The position numbers were made by a program, and so were the translations under genes. The notes beneath the pieces were generated by a model, which saw nothing but the letters and a program-made list of their open reading frames with translations, was not told the DNA's origin and made no database searches. A stretch of 64,000 bases of DNA from Acanthaster planci (taxonomy: Eukaryota; Echinodermata; Asteroidea; Valvatida; Acanthasteridae): assembly GCF_001949145.1 (NCBI RefSeq), contig NW_019091736.1:53938-117937 (forward strand), given 5' to 3'. Numbering within the stretch: the stretch's first letter is position 1; every line of letters starts with the position of its first letter. Of this stretch, positions 45,857-56,819 are shown one piece after another.

Positions 45857-46438
45857 TTACTGTGGTTCTGGACACTGCATAGCAACTTGATTAGTTTTAG
45901 ACCTCTGACTCCTACTCTTATTGTTGAGGGACTTCACGAGGTTACACAGGGTCTTATTGAAATGCTCAGATTGTCCATTTCCCTGGGCATGATATGGAGT
46001 TGCGCAGGTTTTCCGGATACCGTACAGAATGCATAACTCCTGAGTGAGATGACTCTCAAAATTCTGTCCCTGATCTGCATGGATCTGGGTCAGCACCCTG
46101 TAACTATTTGTCTCGAAGAGCAGTGGCCACTGTTGTCGCAGTCTGGTCCCTGCAAGGGACTGCGATGAATCCATAATAACCAAAACATCCTCAAAGCTGC
46201 CACGACCCTTATCTAGTTTCACAAAATCGAGTGCAACCCATTCCAGGGGCTTAAATGCTAGAAGATGCCACATAGGCAGGCAAATGGTTGGAGTGGGAGC
46301 CTTGGATGCCGTGCATTGGAAAAAATTCTGAGCACGGTTTCGGACCTGACTATTAACCCCAGGCCAAAAACAGCCACTTGATGAAAGAAAGGGTTCAACC
46401 ACATCTTTGGTGGCCCCACTGATTGTGGCTAGCCTCAA
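45857..46438 (-). pseudogene. Gypsy integrase core
   Basis: A 193-codon frame with PLEWVALDFVKLD (first Asp), VLTQIHADQGQNFES (second Asp) and YHAQGNGQSEHFNKTLCNLV (Glu of the DDE triad), all in the family's order. The N-terminal zinc-binding HHCC region is in another frame near 46400-46440. The C-terminal tail and any chromodomain are missing after the stop. Confidence 0.88.
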
Positions 46439-46628
46439 TCACTGTCATTCGCAGTCCCTTTGGCACCGGAAGCTGCTTAACCTGCCCGAGGCCTGGTTCT
46501 TCTACAGCTATATAGTACTCCATTTCACTCGAAGTGTGGCCATTCTCTAAGCCAGCCTTTCAGCTCCGCCAGTGTAGGTGAAGAACCAGATTCACTCTGA
46601 CCTGGCTCCAAATGTTGCTCCCACCTAT

Positions 46629-47276
46629 TCAAGATTTTTCTGAGGACTTGGTCTTTCTTCTGCATTTTTGACAGTTCCCCATATTAGTACAAAGGCAGTA
46701 CTGATGATGTCCCTTGCTTGTAACAGGCATTGAGGAAAACCTTAGTTGCTTGGTCTTGACCTCATGAGTGAGTTGAAGTTCTGCTGGTACAACTGTACTT
46801 TCCATGACTACCTGAATTACGTCAGCACTAGGTTCTGTGCTTGGTGGATACCTACTAAGCGCATCAGCGCATTTATGCAATTTACCACTACGGTATTTTA
46901 CCTCCAGGTCAAACACAGCTAACTGGGTGACCCAGCACTGTTCTGTGGCTCCAAGGTGCACCGACTGCAAGTGAGCCACTGAACTGTTGTCAGTCCACAC
47001 TATTGTGTGTCTTCCCAGAAGGTATGATCTGAATTTGTCTACTACCGCCCACTTCAAAGCAAGTAACTCGAGTTTGAAGCCGTACAGGTCAGGGTAATTC
47101 TTTTCAGACCCTCTCAAACCCCTGCTGGCATATGCCACGGGATGCAGTTCTCCATTGTCATCAAGATGTAGTAAGCAACTACCCACTCCCTTGAGGGAGG
47201 CGTCCACCTTCAGGGTGAAGTCTCTATCAAATATGGGAAAGGCCAAGACTGGAGCCTGGCAAAGCGCTTTCCTCAA
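46629..47276 (-). pseudogene. Gypsy RNase H and tether
   Basis: A 215-codon open frame. TLKVDASLKGVGSCLL carries the first RNase H Asp, HPVAYASRGLRGSEKNYPD is the standard following motif, ELLALKWAV carries the Glu, and IVWTDNSSVAHLQ carries the next Asp. DALSRYPPS marks the end of the domain. The frame is intact across all catalytic positions, so this is the best preserved enzyme of the element. Confidence 0.9.
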
Positions 47277-47299
47277 GAACCTGAACGCATCATTAGCCT

Positions 47300-48009
47300 C
47301 TGTCTACCATGCAAAGGTGTTCACACTTGGGGTCTTCCCTGCTTTGGGGAGTGCCATAGCCGTCAATGAATGCAGGGGAGCATCAATTTTCGAGAAGCCC
47401 TTAACGAACCTACAATAATAAGAGGCTAACCCCGAAAATGATCCCAAATGGTCAAGATTCTTGGGCACCAGTCAGTTCTTGATACACTCTACCTTGGAAG
47501 AGTCCACTGATATCCCCTGGTCACCCACCACATTGCCAAGATGTATCACTGATTTTTAGAACAGTTTGCATTTTGAGCCTTTCAACTTTAAGCCTGACTG
47601 CTTCAACCTCTTGAACACATCGCCAAGTCTATCAAGGTGCTCTGAAAATATTGTTTAGAAAACAAGAACATTTTCGAGGTAAAGTACTACCTTGGACAGA
47701 TTCATATTCCCAAAGATAAGCTCCATGATATGCTGGAAAGTACTGGGGCTATTGATGAGCCCTTGTGGGAGCCGGAGAACTCATACAAGCCTGTTGTAAC
47801 TCTGAACGCTGTCTTATGTATCGAGTCAGAATGCATACCAACCAGGAAGTATCCATGGGATAAGTCCAGGGAAGAAAACAGTTTAGCATCTCCCAAAGCC
47901 TTGAGGGTCTCCTCAACTCCTGGGGGGAGGCATTTTTAACTGTTTTAGAATTAACACATCTAAAATCAATGCAAAGACGTAGCTCTCCATCCTTCTTCCT
48001 TACATTCAC
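47300..48009 (-). pseudogene. Gypsy reverse transcriptase
   Basis: MNVRKKDGELRLCIDFRCVN is the fingers motif. GDAKLFSSLDLSHGYFLVGM contains the first catalytic Asp (SLDL). KTAFRVTTGLYEF is the palm motif. At 47680-47705 the catalytic box reads VLYLENVLVF: both Asp of YxDD are replaced (Glu and Asn). LGSFSGLASYYCRFVKGFSK (near 47380-47440) is the thumb. Multiple stops occur. The enzyme would be inactive. Confidence 0.85.
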
Positions 48010-48583
48010 ACCTTCATCACAAAGATCAACTTTAAAACTGATCCTGCAACTGCACTACTCATGCTTTTGCAACCATAGTATTTTCCTGGATGCTGACAAG
48101 ATTAGGGCTAGGGTTCACCTCCAAAACTGGAAAAGAGAGTTCACAGATTTGCTGCATTCCTTCAACAACCTGACACCTAGCGGACATACATGCATTCAAT
48201 GCAGTTGCCACTCCCACATGGCTATTGCTACCTGTCACGTTACCTGGTGGACATGACTCTATGAAAAGAAACTTGTCAACAAAGTCTGTCGAGGGTTTCA
48301 CCACACCACAGTGAATGACTTGGGCAGAATTCTGAGCAACGACTTCTTTAAAGCATACTGCAATGTCAACCACAGGGTCGGAGGCCTGGTCATTACAATC
48401 CCCATCCCCAGTGTTGGGTGACTCAATGGATCTAAATCAGTGCAAGGTCAGACTCCACTCAGGGTGGTTCTTCCATCGCTCCATACAATTTTCATCCTGT
48501 GAAACAATTCTAAGGGTATTACACCCAAAAATGACAGGTGACTTGTCACACCTGTCACCAGGCAAAGTAGGGGTGCTCATACT

Positions 48584-48862
48584 TCACAAGGAAGCTAACA
48601 TTAAAGCTCTGGCCCCAAATCTCAAGTGTAGTCTCAAGAAAACCCTTGACAGGGATCTCAAGACTATTTGCTCCGAGTAACTTGAAAAATTTGCCCACCT
48701 CTCCAAGTGCCCCCACTTGTTTTGCCAAATGCTGGTGATAGAAATTCCAAGATATGATGTCTCAACCCCTGTGTCTAGCACACAATTCACAGGTACTCCA
48801 GCTGAGACAACTTTTGCTGTATGACTCTTGGAAAGATGTCTTTGTTTATCAAACTTTGTCAT
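48584..48862 (-). pseudogene. Gypsy aspartic protease
   Basis: VPVNCVLDTGVETSYLG carries the D-T-G catalytic triad of retropepsins, with Val where Ala or Ser is usual. GARALMLASL near the end is consistent with continuation toward RT. The flap and second conserved region are not clear. Overlaps the nucleocapsid ORF end by one base. Confidence 0.65.
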
Positions 48863-49377
48863 TACTCTATCAAGCTCACTGGGTTGGGTGGTGGGCTTGT
48901 GTGGTTCCCCCAGAGCAGCGCCCCCTGCAACTGGGGCGTCACGTTTACCGAGACCTTTGATGTACCAGTACTCTCCTGTGTCTGAATATTAGTGGGTTTT
49001 GCGTCTGAACTGGTACTGTTTTGTGCCTTCTCTGCAGCTTTCCTCTTAAAGCAGGCTTCCAAAGTGTGGCCTGTTTTTCCACAATAACTGCACTTGTGAC
49101 TACATGCTCGCCTTTCTGACCTTTGATTGCCAGGGTTAGAGGACACACCAGGTTTTAGTTTTTCCAAGGCGTCAGTCAGCCTTTGTTTCACTAGGTGCTC
49201 CATAGCAGCAGTGAGCTGTTTCTGACCATCTGCCAAACTAAGTAGCAATTTTTGTTCTTTACTGACAGCCTGTGCACCAGAACTCACTGCATCAAGTGCC
49301 ACACTAGAATTTGCCATGTCAGAAGGATAGTGAGAGTCATGTTGTTGATCATTTGAGTTACTGTCTGCATCGTGCAT
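48862..49377 (-). pseudogene. Gypsy nucleocapsid segment with CCHC zinc knuckle
   Basis: This 171-codon open frame contains CSYCGKTGHTLEACFKRK, a C-x2-C-x4-H-x4-C zinc knuckle that binds retroelement RNA. It is preceded by an Arg-rich stretch (NQRSERRACSHK) and a Ser/Gln-rich N-terminal part. It follows the gag frame after a short interruption and is the longest intact piece of the gag half. Confidence 0.8.
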
Positions 49378-49379
49378 TA

Positions 49380-50012
49380 TTTTTAGAGCAAGTTCGCGAA
49401 ACTCGAAAACGACAGTTCCGGGTTATCATGGCTTGGTCTGTGCAGTTCTCATTTAATTGCTGAATCTCTTGCTCCGTGAATGAATTGCTCAGTATTAAAG
49501 TGCGCCTTGTTTCACTTGAGCTAGTGCTGCCTTTTCATCAGAGTCAATCGATGCAGCTTCCATGCAGTCATAAAATCTGATCAGTGCATGGCTGTAGTGG
49601 GCCAATTTCTCATCTTCCAACTGATCTTAGAAACAAAAAGCACAATTCAAAGACTGGACTGTCTCGGGAGGCCCAAATCTGCGCCTCAAAATAGTTAATA
49701 GTTTGCCAGTGCTGTCTTTCTGTTCCTTTGGACGGCAAAAGATTTCTTCCTTGGCTGACCCCCCAAGGTGATCATTTGCTACGTTGACTTTCTCATCCTC
49801 TGACAAGCCAAAATGTCTACAGTATGAGTTAAAATCATTCACCCGTTCTTAAAGTGTCAGGTCACCTGATTTCTGTGGGCATCCACAGAATTTAGACAAC
49901 TAATTGTGGAGGCCCTTTGATATTTCAGATTTTGGAATGCAGTAAAGAGTGTCTTGGCCAGGGCTTGGTTTGACTGTATAATCCCATCCACAAGGCTTTC
50001 AGAAGTTGCCAT
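49380..50012 (-). pseudogene. Gypsy gag
   Basis: ATG at 50012 starts MATSESLVDGIIQSNQALAK, and after interruptions 49627-49842 reads CRHFGLSEDEKVNVANDHLG and LLTILRRRFGPPETVQSLN. The latter is the capsid-like retrotransposon gag pattern of F..YC.....E..K.......L.G.AK.E and L...RFG..ETVQSL. Frames change near 49850 and 49625. Start chosen at the first Met of the gag-like frame. Confidence 0.7.
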
Positions 50013-51955
50013 TCTTTCTGAACAGTAGGCACAGCAACCAACATACAGTAATATGCTTACCCAATAAAAAACCAGAGCCAGTCTTTCTTGACAAGCAAAT
50101 AACACCTGGGAATACAGAGAAAAGGCCAGGCAAGAACTAGTGTAGTAAGAAGGCACATATACATGTACATATAAAATGTTACATGCAAATGTGTACATAT
50201 AAATATAAAATGCGTATGCATAAAATGCTACGTATAAAAACTTCCTTAATACATGGATGCTATGAAAGGAAAGTTGGTAAAACGTTCCATAAGTACACAC
50301 ATACAATATACAAACGTATTATCCACTGCAAAGGCAGATTAATAGTGTTGGGGTTTCCATCGGCAACTAATATGGATCCCACGTCCTGTCTACGATGCCC
50401 CTTGTAAGGTCTCAGACAGTGCTAGGTGGCACCGTCCCTTGTTGAAGGGACTGTGTGGTCACTTCCGGATGGAGGGCATGAGTGTCCTCCGGTAAGTAGA
50501 TCCATCCATGTGTTCTCGTGTGGGCCAAAAAAGTCATGGGTACGACACAAAATGAGTCCATAACTCACCCAACACTCATGGGCGTGGCACCTCAATACAC
50601 AGCTATGGCCTTAGGTTTCTGAAGCCTGATCCTAAAAAGTATAACACAGGATTGGGGTAAATGAAATACATGTCGTTACATGAACAAGAAACCCACTTTC
50701 ATTATGCTGATTATTATGGGCCAAAAATTAATTTTAACAAAAATAAACAATTACGAGCAAACAGAATTTTCTTATTCAAAAATCTAAATAATAAAACACA
50801 AAACAAGCACCAAAATCATTTGAGAAACAAATTTTTAAAAATTTTAATTACAAAAATAAAAGTTACATGTCATAAAAAATAATTTCACCAAAAATGAATA
50901 ATCATGGGTGAACAACATTTTCTTATCAAAATGTAAATGGTAAAACACAAAACAAACTCTAAAAAATTTACAACAGAATTAATTTGAAAAATAAATAACA
51001 AATGTCTGAAAACAACATGCCCCCCAAAAGTTCCCAAAATGAAAGCAGTAAATCAAAATATGAAATAATTGAAAAAAAAAAGGAAAAAAAAGTCAAAACC
51101 AAAGGTCGCCAGCAGTTTACTTCATTTTTTCACAACGAAGCTAAACGCAAATCATTTGACAAATTCTGAAACAAATTTGGTTCTGACGTATAATACTTTA
51201 TTTTTTGTAAAATTAATTTTGACCCTTTCGTCCGCCCGGGTTTTTTTTTAACAAACTCAACACAAATCAATAGAAAATTCTTAAACAAACTAACTTGGTT
51301 CCATCGTTGAGGGCGTCCTTTACCATACGCAACCATTGTGTTGGCGGGCACGGTCGGTCGATGTTGTTGCTCAATATTGTTGCTCAATATTATTTGGCAA
51401 CAATTCTGACATCAGCTAATTGCCCTTTGATTTTACTTAACATTCATGGAAGACTCTTTCCAAAGGGGAAGCAAAATTGGAGAATTCTTGCAATATTTAC
51501 TGATAGCACAAAGTGCAATCTTTTTGGAATATTCCCGAAAAACCCCCGTTAGCAAAAGGATAAAAATCAACCAATTATTCCTTGAACCTTGATTATACAA
51601 ATGGTTTCCCTTATTTGCTGATCCATAGGAACAGTTCTCTCAACTTAGGAAAACAGACCCGAAAAAAAAATTGAAATCCATGGTGGCAGCTGTACTCCAC
51701 TCCACCACGTGTCTGTGTACTTGGGAAAATCAATTGGAAGGCATTTTTGACTGTTTTTAATGGTTAAAACAGAAGGAGGGTTAATTGTTGTTTACATGTA
51801 CATATTAAATGAAGATATTGAACCCCCAAATGTTGAAGTTCTTATTGTGTTACATACATGTACATGCACAAGTATTGTCCTGTACTACATACACACCTGT
51901 ACTATATAAGTGTGTACACACATAAGTGATGGAGTGGGAGACAGATTGGGACAAC
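50013..51955. other. Intronic stretch, AT-rich, no recognised gene
   Basis: 50400-50625 is GC-richer with a hairpin GTCCCTT-GTTG-AAGGGAC near 50433; it was considered as possible 5' LTR of the Gypsy element but no second copy was found downstream. 50640-51260 is strongly A-rich with low-complexity stretches. No coding region is supported. Confidence 0.45.
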
Positions 51956-51959
51956 TGGG

Positions 51960-52690
51960 TTAGGGCGAAAAGTAGGAGATGGATGGGATGATAGGATGGA
52001 GATGGAGTAAAAGATGGATGGGATGGGGATGGAGTAAGAGATGGATGGGATGATGAGATGGGGATGGAGTAAGAGATGGATGGGATGATGGGATGGGGAT
52101 GGTGTAAGAGATGGATGGGATGATGGGATGGGGNNNNNNNNNNNNNNNNNNNNNNNNNNNNNNNNNNNNNNNNNNNNNNNNNNNNNNNNNNNNNNNNNNN
52201 NNNNNNNNNNNNNNNNNNNNNNNNNNNNNNNNNNNNNNNNNNNNNNNNNNNNNNNNNNNNNNNNNNNNNNNNNNNNNNNNNNNNNNNNNNNNNNNNNNNN
52301 NNNNNNNNNNNNNNNNNNGGGGATGGAGTAAAAGATGGATGGGATGATGAGATGGGGATGGAGTAAAAGATGGATGGGATGATGGGATGGGGATGGAGTA
52401 AGAGATGGATGGGATGATGAGATGGGGATGGAGTAAAAGATGGATGGGATGATGGGATGGGGATGGAGTAGGAGATGGATGGGATGGGAATGGAGTAAGA
52501 GATGGATGGGATAATGGGATGGGGGCTTGAGTAGGGGATGGATGGGATGATAGGCTGGAGGTATAGATGGAAATGATCGGATGGGGTGGAGTTTGAGATG
52601 GATGAAATGATGAATTTGAGGTGGAGTTGGAGATGGATGGATGATGGAATGGAAATCAAAGTAAGAGATGGATGGGATGATGGATGGGGC
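51960..52690. repeat. ~40 bp GATGGATGGGATGATGGGAT minisatellite with assembly gap
   Basis: Units such as GATGGATGGGATGATGGGAT plus GGGGATGGAGTAAGA repeat on both sides of N at 52134-52318. Units vary in length by deletions of GGATGATG and diverge toward the right end. The long minus-strand Ser/Pro/His/Ile ORF (51850-52659) is a translation of the repeat, including masked bases. It lies in SMIM14 intron 1. Confidence 0.92.
52134..52318. other. Assembly gap (185 N)
   Basis: Run of N inside the minisatellite; the true array length is unknown. Confidence 0.99.
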
Positions 52691-53382
52691 TTGAACCTTT
52701 AACCAGTTAATGTCAGATTTTCTTACACTTTAACTGCAACCCAACAGAGCTTGACATTTTAATGCGTTAACAAAGGAAATAAAAGAACACGTCCTCCTTG
52801 GAACAAATAAAAAAAATTATGTGCACTTATATGTCATCCAGCGTCAATTGGGACTCCTCTTACGTTCTACATGTATGTAATGTAGAATTTAAGGCAGCAC
52901 CAATTATAGTTCCAAAAAACAACACAAGTTATCCTCATGTAAGTTAAGCTGTCCTTCGTGACCACTTATTTTGAATACATATTCATGTCTTTTAGTTACT
53001 AATGCCACCTATGGACTAATTTAGGGGACAGAATTTAAACCCATATCTGTGTTTGCACTGTATTGGCATGTACTCATACAGTACATGCACATGAAGGTCA
53101 ACAAATGGGGGTTTACAAGTTGCTTAAGTTCATGTTTGCCTTATGTTTAAGAATAATGTACACGTATAGTGCCAATATTTACATACCAAATTAAAGTGTG
53201 GTGCCAGAACAGATTGATAATAGCATCTTGTCAATTTAGCCTGTTTAGAATCAAGGGGTATGCAGTTTTGGCCACTTTGCAAAGCAAATGATTTTTTGCT
53301 TGGATTGTATGTCCTATTAGACAAAGGGTATTTGGATGTGACGCAAATGTCATTTAAATTTCACAATTTTTTTTTTCCACAG
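52691..53382. other. Intronic stretch ending in a polypyrimidine tract
   Basis: No gene is seen. A T-run followed by CCACAG immediately precedes SMIM14 exon 2 at 53383, giving a strong 3' splice site. Confidence 0.5.
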
Positions 53383-53431
53383 CTTAGAGACTCTCAGCAG
53401 TCATGTTCAGATTCACAGTGTGACCTCGAGT
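53383..53431 (+). CDS. SMIM14: SMIM14, second coding exon
   Basis: Forty-nine bases between CCACAG and GAGT|GTAAGT. In phase 0 from exon 1 it reads LRDSQQSCSDSQCDLE and leaves one base, phase 1. Human SMIM14 has the corresponding LRQSQ..C.D..C segment at this position, directly after the RRLI motif. The short exon and exact phase match on both sides make the assignment secure despite its size. It lies on the lumenal or N-terminal side before the membrane helix. Confidence 0.9.
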
Positions 53432-53668
53432 GTAAGTAACTGCAAAATAAATACATCTCAATGTTTAACTGTAGCCAGCAGTAGCACACATACATGTATT
53501 CATGAGACAGTGGCCTGCAGAATACAATTTATCAAAGTAAATCTACATATGACGAAGTTTAATGACTTCAAATGTGAAAATTCCCTGCAAATAACAAACT
53601 TTGTATTTGTTAATTGTTTGCCGACTGTTTCATTTATCAAACTTGTTTTTCCTATTCTTTACATACAG

Positions 53669-53820
53669 TACCACACCCAACTTCTGATAATGATGGCTAC
53701 ATCACTTTTTCTCTGTTGATGATAACTGTCGGTTGGATAGTTCTTGCCATTATTCTCTACCTAACTAGACCCTCCATGATGCAAGGGAGAGAAGACAAGA
53801 AGCAAAGACCAAGCAATCAG
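53669..53820 (+). CDS. SMIM14: SMIM14, third coding exon with transmembrane helix
   Basis: Acceptor ACATACAG ends at 53668. Completing the codon from exon 2 it reads LPHPTSDNDGYITFSLLMIT and VGWIVLAIILYLTRPSM, then a charged tail to RPSNQ, ending in phase 0 at CAG|GTTTGT. The LP.P..DN motif and the ~20-residue hydrophobic span followed by RP match SMIM14 family members. If GTTTGT is not used, the frame would stop four codons later (VCSF-stop, ending 53835). In vertebrates a further Pro-rich tail of ~20 residues follows, so either a last exon lies downstream or the tail is short here. Confidence 0.92.
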
Positions 53821-53996
53821 GTTTGTAGCTTTTAACTGTGCTTATTCCACAAATTACACTTAGAATTAAAAGGTCCCTGTTTACCTCTTCCTAGGTTGTA
53901 TCATGTTATTGGGGCGTAATCTCTGGCTACATGATGTTTCAGGCTTAATGGCCCTCCCCAAACAAAGACATTCACAAATGGGAATGCCACCAATGT

Positions 53997-54071
53997 GGGG
54001 CCGGATAGTTCACTTGGTAGAGCACCGGTACAGTGTTCTAAATGTCGCAGGTTCAAATCTCACTCTTGTCA
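53997..54071 (+). repeat. tRNA-like sequence (SINE head)
   Basis: GGCCGGATAGTTCACTTGGT followed by AGAGCACCGG contains a D-arm/A-box like that of Lys/Arg/Thr-type tRNAs, and GGTTCAAATCT at 54050-54060 is a B box. The T-arm and acceptor stems are mismatched, so it is a decayed tRNA pseudogene or SINE promoter. It lies ~175 bp after SMIM14 exon 3. Confidence 0.6.
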
Positions 54072-54225
54072 ATTTCTTTGTTCGTCTTTATAATGAGAAT
54101 TAAAAGCTGTTTGTAGGACATGCAGAAAGTACATCCTAATACATCCTTTTCAAAAAAGTACATCCTTTTCAAAAAAGTGTGCTTTTAAAAATTCATTTTA
54201 GTATTTTCTGCACTAGTGCTAGTAT

Positions 54226-54265
54226 TTACTAGCACTGTCTGCATATTGGCAGACAGTGCTAGTAA
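54226..54265. repeat. Perfect hairpin, 17 bp arms
   Basis: TTACTAGCACTGTCTGC, six-base loop, then GCAGACAGTGCTAGTAA. A partial third copy GCACTAGTGCTAGTA sits just upstream at 54210-54224. Directly repeated TACATCCTTTTCAAAAAAGT words at 54140-54178 adjoin it. It may be the tip of a foldback element. Confidence 0.85.
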
Positions 54266-56815
54266 CTTTTTAAAATAGTATACCACAGCCATGGTCTTTT
54301 ATAAAGTTGGACATTACAAATGCTGACTCTTGCATTCAAGATTCCATTTCACACTATTTTTTACTCTCCAAGACCAAGTGATGGAGCAATATTTGCTACA
54401 ATACCTGGTTGCCAATAAGTGGTATTCAAATTCAATAGCCCTTACTGGTTTTATAAATCAAAGTGACAATAAGCCATTTCTCTTCGATATTGAAATGGTA
54501 TGTATATAACAGGTTAGCCCAATGTATCATTATGAAACTGCTTGCAATATTATACCCAGGACTTGCCTGTGTAGGTTGTTTCAAAGGGGAGCCCCAATCC
54601 ACAACAGATCCCCTTGGTTCCTTGGTACAAGTCACAAGGAGACCATGAGGAGATGTACCCACACCCTTTCCCCAACTACCATTGGTATAGGATGTTGGCA
54701 GAAAGATGAATATTGAAGTCCAATAAACTTCAGTGTGACATGGAATCAAGATGTTCTCTGGGTTTGCCATCACTAAAAAATACAGATGAAATCTTTCCAA
54801 GACATTTTGACCCAAGGCAGGTCCAAACAGGCCAACCAGCCAAGAGACAGATTTTCAAAACTGGACTTGTGATATGTGAGTGAGCTTTTGCAGAAGTTGT
54901 TACAAGATGATTACATATAATCTTCTCGGCATTCATCTCTGAGGTAAAGGAGCCCCTAGGAAAATGTCAGTCCAAACTTGCCACATCAAATAGCATGTAT
55001 TCAATTTTTATCTACTCCGAGCAGGAGAGGGTGTGTTTTTGAAGAGCAAGGATAATAATATTTATTCAGGCATTGACATTAAAATGCAATACAATTAAAT
55101 GTGCAATATGTCATGTACATACAACACTGTGTACGTGCAACACTTTGGAGGCAACTCACCATGAGTGCACATGCATTTGGCATGGGGTCTGCTGAGCACA
55201 TGCAACCAGTGTCTGAATGTAGTGTTTTCTTGTGTGCACTAGATACATCAATGAGGCCCATTGAAAAACTCCCCACCAGCGTGTCATTTCCTTGTTGGTG
55301 TGGGTGCACTTCAAGTCTTGGCAGATACATGTCCCCATTCGTGAAGCTGAGTCGCAGAGATGGGTGTTTTAATGCCAAAATAGGCATTGTGATGTTAGCA
55401 AAGATACACGTAATGCTGATAAGCCACTGCGAACAGTGTAATACTTATCCAATGCCCCTAGCCAACCTTTCATCACTTTCATCATTTCATTCACCCAAAC
55501 ATTTCATGCAAACTGGAAAATTTTTCTTTGAGAGTAATATCCTCTAACAGTGACATGTTTTGAGGGATAGAGGAAGATCCTGGGAGGTAACCCTGAAGGG
55601 TTTCTTTGGGCTTCATTACCCCTTGTAAAGAATATCCTCATTTCCTGATTCATTGTAATGCTGGTGTATTCACATTTCCCACAAAAGGGGCAAAACTTGT
55701 ATCCCATATGCATCAGTTAGGAGCCAAAATTCAGACTAAGGTGCATTTGTGTGCAGGCCAAAATAACAACATTTCATATGATACTCAACCCAAGTCAAAG
55801 AACCGTTGGATTGACGGTGCATATGGATGTAGCTGAGGGTTCCTTCATTGAGGGGAATACAGCATGAATCAGTTTATTCTTTTAACTACACAGTCTGACA
55901 GTCATACCTGACGAGGGGCGGGAGACACCCAAAAATTTGTACAAGTAAGTTTCAAGAGGGAGATATGGCTTTAAGGAAATTAAATACATTACCTGGAGAA
56001 TCCCTGGACGAGGTCAAGAACGTAAAATATCTGTACAGCATACATGTATATACACAACAATGTCAGACTCCGAGCCTAGCAGTCCCAGCATTGGTATGTT
56101 GGTTCTGACAGCAATGCTGATGATCATTCGGTTTCTTCTCACTCACATGATGAAAATAATCTTGTCAATGACATCAGCAACACTGAAGCGGTTTTGCCAA
56201 ATCAATTTTAGCCGGAACTTGAGAAATGGCAAAACACCGATAGTGTGTTTTATTTTTGTGCAGCATACAATAAAAAATTAACAGGAAAAAATGCTGACAT
56301 TAAATTAACCTAAAATTCTCTGTCTTTATGACAGCATGGATGCCAGCATATTGAGTCCAAATACTGACTTTAATACATTGTAGATCTGCATGAAGCAAAA
56401 GTCTTGGTTGTGAGGCACTCATGGGATGGTACTTTCACCGTGCCACAGTGGAAGTGTATGTAGATAGAAGCATCACGGGCCTTGCCATTACCACTCTCGG
56501 CAGCTTGGGACGTTTATATGCGTGTCTTTCTTTGAATTAAAGGAAGGTCTTCCCACAGTCTTGATTCTGTGTGTGGTTTAAAAGTTACACGTACATTTCA
56601 TATGAACCCTAGAAATAATTGAATCGTGTCAAAATTTTAGTTTTGACAGTTGAGCTCCAATGAACTCAGAGCATACAGTGTTAAAATACACGTCGGGCAG
56701 GGCAAAAACCCAAAATTAATTTACATCTCCCAGGCACAATCCATCCTCAAAAACCAACCTACCTAGGGGGCAGTACTTGACCTCCGTAAGGGCATAGCCA
56801 CACCGAGGAACGAAG
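54266..56815. other. Stretch without recognised gene
   Basis: A 148-codon + strand frame (55101-55547) overlaps a 102-codon minus frame; neither shows a domain, and both may be chance. AATAAA on the minus strand near 55063 could end an antisense transcript, but nothing else supports one. The SMIM14 terminal exon, if downstream, should be in or beyond this stretch. Confidence 0.35.
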
Positions 56816-56819
56816 CATG

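Larger units (their letters stand above)
45857..50012 (-). mobile_element. Ty3/Gypsy retrotransposon, degraded, antisense in SMIM14 intron 1
   Basis: Gag, nucleocapsid, protease, RT, RNase H and integrase follow in Gypsy order on the minus strand over ~4.2 kb. Stops and frameshifts separate every domain. No long terminal repeats were found by eye in the flanks, so the ends are uncertain. It is antisense to the host gene, as is usual for tolerated intronic LTR elements. Confidence 0.85.

Noticed and set aside
50400-50625. 5' LTR of the Gypsy element
   Set aside because: No matching sequence found on the other side of integrase (45500-45860).
51850-52659. 269-codon minus-strand Ser/Pro/His/Ile ORF
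   Set aside because: Pure minisatellite translation crossing a run of N.
55101-55547. 148-codon + strand ORF
   Set aside because: No domain, overlaps an equally plausible antisense frame, and has no splice or start support.
55758-55858. Last coding exon of SMIM14
   Set aside because: The GTGTGCAG acceptor gives the wrong phase for the GQNNN frame; the in-phase frame has no resemblance to the family tail.
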